This document shows, piece by piece, positions 58,078-64,000 of a stretch of 64,000 nt of DNA. Source of the stretch: Paragyromitra xinjiangensis (Eukaryota > Ascomycota > Pezizomycetes > Pezizales > Discinaceae). Made by a program: the position numbers and the translations under genes. Location: the NCBI GenBank assembly GCA_038503065.1, contig JBCAMK010000005.1:2232001-2296000 (forward strand), written 5' to 3'. The notes under the pieces were generated by a model. It saw nothing but the letters and a program-made list of their open reading frames with translations, was not told the origin of the DNA and did no database searches. How positions within the stretch are numbered: position 1 is the stretch's first letter; every line of letters begins with the position of its first letter.

Positions 58078-58827
58078 ATGAATTCCCTCGCAATGATATG
58101 TCACCTCAAGATCCTTCCAACAAAATCTGACCCAATAAAGTTCAAGATATCAACCGTCATGAACGGTAAAGAAGTGCCAGCAGAACCAAGGATCCAAGAA
58201 CTTGTAAATTATGAACTCTCGAAGGAGAATCCCTCTTCAGGTCTCCAGCTCCATCTCCAGCGATCTACAGTTGAGGAGTTGGCCCCGATATTCATCATCG
58301 AACTCCCAACTATGGGCTGGCAATTTATACTCGACTCAAGAAAGGGAATAACACAGTGGTGTGTCGAAGCTATCTCCGATGCTCATAGGCAAGATCCTCC
58401 GATGGTCCATGGGTTCTTCTCCGAGAAATTAGTACCCTTTTCGTGGGGAATGAATAATCTTCTTGTAGCTCTACAGAGAGCTTTCTTGTGTCTACCCCTT
58501 CAGAGTACAAGCTTGACATATAAAGGCAATTACTATATCGTCAACATTTTACTAAAAGTCAAAGGGCCTCCCAACGGCCCGGATACGAAGTTCACAACTC
58601 ATTTCGTTTCTGGGGATACGAAGCTTGTGGATGTTTTTGATATCTTGGGTGGAGAAGCTGTGGATGATGGGTATACACTTGTTGAATGGGTATGGAACAA
58701 AAAAGAGGAGAAGTACGACGTATTCAAGAGTTGTCGTTATTCTGAGGCGCGAATTCAAAACATGCTGTTCAAGGATGCAGGTTGGATTGGCGATAAGGAA
58801 GTGTGGTTTTTGCCCACTTGCCAGTGA
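58078..58827 (+). CDS. Protein of unknown function (249 aa)
   Basis: Single exon with ATG at 58078 and TGA at 58825-58827. I do not recognise a family. It looks globular and mixed alpha/beta with many aromatic residues: FKISTVMNGKEVPAEP, APIFIIELPTMGWQFILDS, ITQWCVEAISDAHRQDPP, VHGFFSEKLVPFSWGMNN, YYIVNILLKVKGPPNGPDT, TLVEWVWNKKEEKYDVF. No signal peptide, membrane segment or low-complexity tract is present. Composition and length argue for a real gene, probably lineage-specific. No paralog was seen in the window. Confidence 0.65.
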   Translation: MNSLAMICHLKILPTKSDPIKFKISTVMNGKEVPAEPRIQELVNYELSKENPSSGLQLHLQRSTVEELAPIFIIELPTMGWQFILDSRKGITQWCVEAISDAHRQDPPMVHGFFSEKLVPFSWGMNNLLVALQRAFLCLPLQSTSLTYKGNYYIVNILLKVKGPPNGPDTKFTTHFVSGDTKLVDVFDILGGEAVDDGYTLVEWVWNKKEEKYDVFKSCRYSEARIQNMLFKDAGWIGDKEVWFLPTCQ

Positions 58828-59473
58828 AGTTGGTTTGACTTCCACCCATCTAAAAGGTTCAATAGTTAAAAATGGATGAGGTATCATGAAAAGGTATTCT
58901 TAGCGATAAAGGATAGTGTGTTTCGTTTGTGAGTCACCGGTTCCGTGGGGAAATGTGGCCATCTATCTTTATACGAAGAACATAGCTAACTTTCTGTTCC
59001 TAATTCCGTCCGACACAGGTCTACAAATTTTGTTTAATGGATTAAAAAGAAAGGAAAACTCCTACATCGTTCTCCTACCTAAGCTCCAACGATGAAGCTT
59101 TTGTTGATTTGTCTCCTGTATTGTTACAACATGAATAATATGTTCATTACCCACAAACCTCTTGCTATCACTCCACATACGCCCAAACTAACGATAAGTT
59201 TATCAACTTCCACGAATGCTAGATTGAATAGTAACGTCTGCTGTTTACAAATATTAATTGAAATAGCTGATCTGGCTTGATTATAAGCAAGAAACTGAGT
59301 ATCGATGAGATGGACATATCTACTGAATGAGAGGGGATGTGCGAGAAAAGCGATAAAAACAGTTAAACCTTCAAGCCTTCTACTATTCATACCACGAGCT
59401 GCGATCTGCCCACCGGGCCCAGAGGCTTTTTTTCCCTCGCAAACTGCTTGATCACGTTGATATAAACCTAGCT
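58828..59473. other. Intergenic region between convergent genes, nothing seen
   Basis: 3' flanks of the unknown gene (+) and the collagen-like gene (-). No gene recognised. Confidence 0.5.
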
Positions 59474-60153
59474 TCAAATTAAGAGCTTATTCTAGGCGAC
59501 CGTGAAAACCGGAAGAACAAGTTAAATAATAGAGGGCCAGGCAGAAGCCACCACATCAGCGATCGCAATACTCTAACAAAAGACTTACAGTCCGCAGAAT
59601 ATATTCAGTCCAATAGTCTTCTCCTATGCGAATTCGGAGCGCCATTACAGCATGTCGAGCTCTATCTAGTTCTGGCAAACTGGCATCTTCCGAGCGCCGT
59701 GCACTCCAATCATGGGTCCAGTTTTGGCCAATTTGAACGGGGGTATGAATGGTCAATTGATAACGGGCAAAAATACCTAAGGCTTGATCTCGGGCGCTCA
59801 AGAACCCGGCGGAACGATGATAAGACATGCGGACTAAAGAGCGAAGATCTCTTAAAAGATCCTTTTTTCTCTCAGCTGATAATGCTTCAACTTCGCTTCT
59901 GAGAACCCGGCCTATATGGCACCAGTGGTCGTGCGAAGCAGTAACGCTAGATGGCGGTCCTGGCGGTCCTGGCGGTCCTGGCGGTCCTGGTGGCCCCGGT
60001 GGCCCCGGTGGCCCCGGCGGACCTGGCTCGCATTTGTCACCTTTTTCCTCTTCTAGACATCAGCTTGATAAATAGATGGAGCGATGGAGCTACTGGTACA
60101 ACCTCTGTCTCCCCCAAACCCTGTAGATATCCGGGAGCTGTCAGGTCCTCCAT
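59474..60153 (-). CDS. Small protein with a collagen-like Gly-Pro-Pro segment
   Basis: Exons 60153-60120, 60052-59589 and 59491-59474, all GT-AG with a good branch site (GCTGATG) before exon 2; 171 aa. After MEDLTAPGYLQEEEKGDKCE come eight perfect Gly-Pro-Pro triplets (22-45). The rest is a mostly helical domain with DHWCHIGRVLRSEVEAL, ERKKDLLRDLRSLVRMSYH, ALGIFARYQLTIHTPVQIG and ELDRARHAVMALRIRIGED. The stop comes five codons into exon 3. Gly-Pro-Pro repeats favour a triple helix, so a trimeric protein is possible; no signal peptide is seen, so it would be intracellular. The helical part matches no family I know. The plus strand also reads Gly-Gly-Pro across the repeat, but only the minus strand offers in-frame exons on both sides. 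Confidence 0.6.
59952..60023 (-). repeat. 9-bp minisatellite encoding Gly-Pro-Pro, eight units
   Basis: Eight 9-bp units. In sense (-) direction the first three use GG(T/G) CC(G/A) CCG, the fourth is a hybrid (GGG CCA CCA), and the last four are identical GGA CCG CCA. The two sub-types suggest two rounds of tandem expansion, the second recent. Confidence 0.9.
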
Positions 60154-60333
60154 AGCAGCTGCCGCCTTGTAAGAATGTCAGAAAATAAGGGTTATCGATG
60201 ATATACAAGAAAATACAAGAAATAGTATAAAGATTTACCAAACGACATCCCAAAGGAAACCAGGTTTTGCGCTAGTATATATAAATGATGCTCACTGGCA
60301 GGTGGTAAGGCGAGTATGTTGGTTCACGGTATT

Positions 60334-60458
60334 TGTAGGACGGTCTATGATAGATAATAGTGATGATGAGCCCCGCTCCGAGTGGTTCTACTTATACTAA
60401 TGTGTCTAGCTAATGATGACTAATAGGTCCCTTGGTGGGATGCTAACAACGCCCTGCA
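60334..60458 (-). repeat. Solo LTR of the same chromovirus family
   Basis: 125 bp, ~93% like the element's LTR apart from one internal 11-bp deletion after GTGATGATGA, with TG...CA ends. It is flanked by GTATT at 60329-60333 and 60459-60463, a 5-bp target-site duplication. It is the product of LTR-LTR recombination of an older insertion. The strand is assigned by analogy with 35623-42288. Confidence 0.9.
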
Positions 60459-60463
60459 GTATT

Positions 60464-62723
60464 CCTGAATACCGCGAAAGGGATATCGCCGTGATTTCTA
60501 TACTCTACGTAAAATGAGAATGTGCCATTGCCGCTGACCCAATAGAAAAAATGGCTCACTTTTGAGCTGAGATGTGATCTGTTTCCACAAGCGCCAAGGG
60601 TCTAAGTAACGATTCATGGAGTACATAAGTATACTTCAGGGTACATCACCCTCCGTTGATGAAGACGAAAAGTCTTTCGTAAACACATAATTTTTGAGTC
60701 TGAGACTCTGGAATTAGGTAGATAGATCTTCCCTAATCATAGAACTCACGTCCACCAATTTATTCTAGAGCTAATATGTAAAGTACATTATCGGTTACTA
60801 CATGTAATCTACTAGTAATGGTAGGTAATCTCGGAACCCTAGGGGATGAGAATCGATGTCTACATGTAATAGCATGGCCACTACCCATCATTCGCAACAG
60901 CTACCAACTCAGCTCAATGACTAGTTTTTCTCACAATTCTCCAAAGAACATTTGTAATTCAATCCAATGGATTTTTATTATCTTGGTTGGAACCCTGGTG
61001 CCTCTACTAGCCATTAATTTATGTCCAACGAGCCACTTTCTACATAGTCATAACATATCACTCGATATTTTATATCAGGCCTTCATTCGCCAACTCATCC
61101 TGGGGGACCGACACAATCAATGAAACCTCGCTTCCATAACCTGAGCCCGGAATTTGATGTCCCTAGTACGATCTTCGCTAAATTCAACCAGGCAATGTCT
61201 CCGCTACATCCCCACAAACTGAAACAGGGTTTCGAGACCCAGACCTTAATTTTGCTTGAGGCTCATCAGAGGCGCCTCTTGTGTCACTGGAGTGCACTCT
61301 ACACTTGGGAGTTTTATGGCCCAGACTCCCGCCCAGTTTCTCTTCGTGGGGTAGCTGTTTTTCGTCCTTGCCTTTGAGGATTGAGGAATATAGCCTGACA
61401 TTCGGAGAGAAGCGAGTTCCTACACTGCGGGGAGATAAACACAGTAAGCACGATCACCTTCTTGGAGTTGTTATCGTTAATAGAACCTCCTCATGTACCA
61501 CGGAGCTTGTGTCACGATGGCGCTAGATAGCTAGTATTTAGAGGCGGTTTGTTCTCCATTCCTTCTTATCACTCCAATCACTAAAACATCACCTTCCTCG
61601 TCTTCTCTATCATCAAATATGATACAGGGCAGCGGAATTCACCCTTATCATGTCGCTTCCCTTGATACATTGCCCTGAGACTTCTATCAGCTTCAACCGA
61701 GTTCTCGTCGCAGAACCATCCTCCAATTATGTGCTTAAAGGGACGAGGCGACTGTTTTTAACGATCATATCATCAATTGCTATCGCTGCAGAGAAGCACA
61801 TAGGAAGACGTCATTCAGCAAAGCATCGCCAAAAATAGGGAGCGCCTATTGAATATGGTCTGAGTGAGGGATTCTCTTGGTGGGCTGACGCCGAATTTCG
61901 CTGAGCTGGACCACAGAGAATGAGGATTTTTATGCGCGATGTCATTTGTGCTTTTCTGATGAATTCTACGAGCCAAACAGGATTCTTGGTGTTCGGATCT
62001 CGATCCTCAATCGGTGCTGTTCATGTGTGGTACAGAGAGGGCTCTGTGGAGTGCTGCAAGCCCGCGTCTGCACAGCAAGTTTTCCGAGCCCCCGGGCCTC
62101 CTCCCCTCCCGTGCTTGTCTAATGAGGAATCTGTCGGGATTTCTCCCTTGGTTGGTTATGAGACACGTTCCAATATTGGCCTAGGCTGGGATGAGGGCCA
62201 GGGTTCTTCGCCCGTAGCACAGACAAATCCCCTTTGCCGCCCACCTCTCCCGTTCTTGGTTATTCGATTGGACCGCCGGCCAACAATCCTCCTGTCTGCC
62301 CACGATCTATCTGCAGCTCCAGTCTTGATTGCTTTTTCTTTTCGACTCTTCTTTTTATTCCTTCCAAGGTTGCTCTTGGAGTTTCGTTCTTTAACTTATA
62401 GCTACATACTATATACTTATTGCAGGTTCTACGAATCTTGCCGCCTTCGTTTTTTGTTTCCACCCTTTTGTTGCAGGAATCGACGTCATTCGCTTTGTTC
62501 AATTCCTTACCTGCCTCCTCTCTTAATAACCCCCTGAGCTGTATTCACCGGAAGATACGATAATAGCTTTGATAGCCGCATTCGACTTTCGTCTACACTC
62601 GCGAGTCGTAACGTTCGATTGAAAAGGAGAAAATAGGAGGCAGTCAACACTCGCTATCAACACTCGTTACTAGACCCCAGGACCAACTCACAAATCCAAC
62701 TCGGCACCACATCTTCAACCCAA
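60464..62723. other. Intergenic region / 5' leader of the TBC gene
   Basis: 2.26 kb without a convincing gene. The last ~400 bp are pyrimidine-rich (62300-62530), as expected for a fungal 5' UTR/promoter. An open frame at 61920-62537 is hydrophobic and biased and resembles no protein family. Confidence 0.5.
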
Positions 62724-64000
62724 ATGATCTCCAATGGCTGGGTGTCACCCCCTGACCTATCGTATACAGTCGGTACCATATCCTCTGGATCTTCTTCCCT
62801 CCCGTCCAGCTTCCAACTCGACGACGGTAGTGGCCTGAACGATCTCGGTCACTTTGAAGAGATCATACTCAACGATGATGACCACGAGGACTGCAGCTTC
62901 AATAGTAAGCCTGTACTTCAGAAGCCACCGCGGGGCCTAGCGGGAATTGGAGGAAGGCCGCTTAGCAGCATGAGTTTGCAGTCTCGCAACAGTACTTCCG
63001 CGATTGGGAGTTTCAGAGACTTGACGAATGGGCTGGCAAAGAGACCTGCGTACCCGAGTTTACAGCCACACGTGCATTCTCTCCACGCTGATCACCTCGT
63101 CCCCTATACGCCCGGAACTCGGAGGGCTACCTCTGCAACGCCCATAGTGAGCAAGATCTCTTCTGCTGGCCAGCGAGCACCCTCGCCTAGTCTGCCTTCG
63201 GCACTCCCATCGCCGGGTATACGCCCCTCCACATCACCGAACGGAGCTATCCAAGCCGGGCGGCGATCCTGGCAGGCAACACGTAAAACCGTTGAAGAGA
63301 TCGAGAACGAATATGATTCTGATGATGATGTCCCTGCGGACATGATATTTTACAACGTTCCACTGTCTCCTCGGTCTGCGAGAGCTCTTTCCGCGACCAC
63401 ATCTCCGGAGCGCGCCTCTGCAGCTTCAACAAGCCCGATAAATGGAGACGCTAATCCTACTCCGCCCGCAACCCGTCCACCGACCAGAGGTGCATCAACT
63501 TCCGGATTACCGATCTCGGGAGAGGTGGGAGTGGAAGGCAGGGGGAGAAGCCAATTTCGATCCAAGAGTTGGAGTGATGCAATGAGTGAGCTGGGATATG
63601 AGGCAAAGGAGCTGAGCGAGGCACTGGAGAAATACGCGGATATAGAAATGGAGAAAACCGAGAAGCGGCTTGCGTTGGGGAAAGCAGAAGCGCCAAAGAG
63701 CGCCCCGTTGCCGAAAACAAGTCCTGTGGAGCTTCCGCCGTTGCAGATGACGAATGGCATGATCGATCCGCTACCAATTAGCAAGGAGAAAGAGGCTGTC
63801 CTTTCGCGGACAAGGCCTAGTTGGTTACCGCCGAAGAGCAAGGAAGAAGAAAAGCGACATCTGAAGGAGTATAAGAAAATGATGCGCCTTTCCCAAGAAG
63901 CTGGTACTTTCTACTCCTTTCATCCCAGGATACCTTAGGCCTCTATCTAACTTCCCACCCACCAGAGAAAAAACGCATAGACCGTGAGCGCGCCGAACGC
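62724..64000 (+). CDS. TBC-domain Rab GTPase-activating protein, N-terminal part
   Basis: Exon 1 is 62724-63903 and exon 2 starts at 63966 (intron GT-AG), running off the right edge; 405 residues are visible. The N-terminal region matches fungal TBC proteins with a long disordered leader: [103 protein letters not shown], then [14 protein letters not shown] across the intron. The TBC catalytic domain with its Arg and Gln fingers would lie to the right of the window. The expected role is stimulation of GTP hydrolysis by a Rab in vesicle traffic. If the intron is not removed, the frame stops at 63938. Confidence 0.75.

Noticed and set aside
59827..60075. Plus-strand Gly-Gly-Pro reading of the 9-bp minisatellite
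   Set aside because: Flanking frame is not protein-like and lacks splice support, while the minus strand gives three in-frame exons.
61920..62537. 205-codon frame before the TBC gene
   Set aside because: Biased composition from the pyrimidine-rich leader; no recognisable domain.
1..64000. tRNA, rRNA, CRISPR arrays, bacterial-type operons or origins
   Set aside because: No cloverleaf with A and B boxes was convincing by eye, no rRNA or CRISPR pattern was seen, and the DNA is eukaryotic. A tRNAscan-type search would be decisive for tRNAs.

Overview
The window is filamentous ascomycete (Pezizomycotina) nuclear DNA. The signs are short GT-AG introns with CTAAC/CTGAT-like branch sites, a Zn2Cys6 regulator, and fungal-type MSH3, telomerase reverse transcriptase, PPWD1-like cyclophilin, SLX9, RhoGEF-BAR and TBC proteins. 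Gene spacing is loose, and there are chromovirus LTR sequences and foldback or inverted-repeat elements. This would suit an early-diverging lineage such as Pezizomycetes (truffle- or morel-like), but that placement is an inference. I built the gene models by joining exons by hand at splice sites that keep frame and family similarity. Several long open frames begin at TTG or GTG, and I moved those starts to ATG or to an upstream micro-exon.

Layout. 1-935: 3' end of a LYAR-like nucleolar zinc-finger gene (+). 2791-5264: seven-exon FAR-17a/AIG1-like membrane hydrolase (-). 7799-10622: Zn2Cys6 transcription factor (+) behind a long pyrimidine-rich leader. 13277-13645: small unknown protein (-), divergent from MSH3 (14012-17757, +). 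18.3-35 kb: an accessory stretch of lineage-specific genes. It holds a CxxC-rich protein, three related ~200-aa coiled-coil proteins, three BTB/POZ paralogs that share a 20-nt first exon, a GTPase with coiled coil and hydrophobic tail, and a 645-bp foldback element. Two core genes, PPWD1-like (29214-31371, -) and SLX9 (31577-32230, +), interrupt it and share a 205-bp divergent promoter.

35623-42288: complete Ty3/gypsy chromovirus on the minus strand, with identical 136-bp LTRs and a TATAA target-site duplication, but with frameshifted gag and pol. A diverged solo LTR of the same family lies at 60334-60458. 42606-43101: a short terminal-inverted-repeat element. 43886-49911: large RhoGEF-BAR-SH3 protein (-), head to head with the 12-exon telomerase reverse transcriptase (51469-56377, +). 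58078-58827: unknown protein (+). 59474-60153: small protein with eight Gly-Pro-Pro triplets (-). 62724 to the right edge: N-terminal part of a TBC-domain Rab GAP (+).

The conserved genes serve DNA and telomere maintenance (MSH3, TERT), ribosome biogenesis (LYAR-like, SLX9), splicing-associated prolyl isomerisation (PPWD1-like) and polarity or vesicle traffic (RhoGEF-BAR, TBC). They are not an operon or pathway cluster. The novelty lies in the repeated accessory families between 18 and 35 kb, the inverted-repeat elements and the collagen-like gene.
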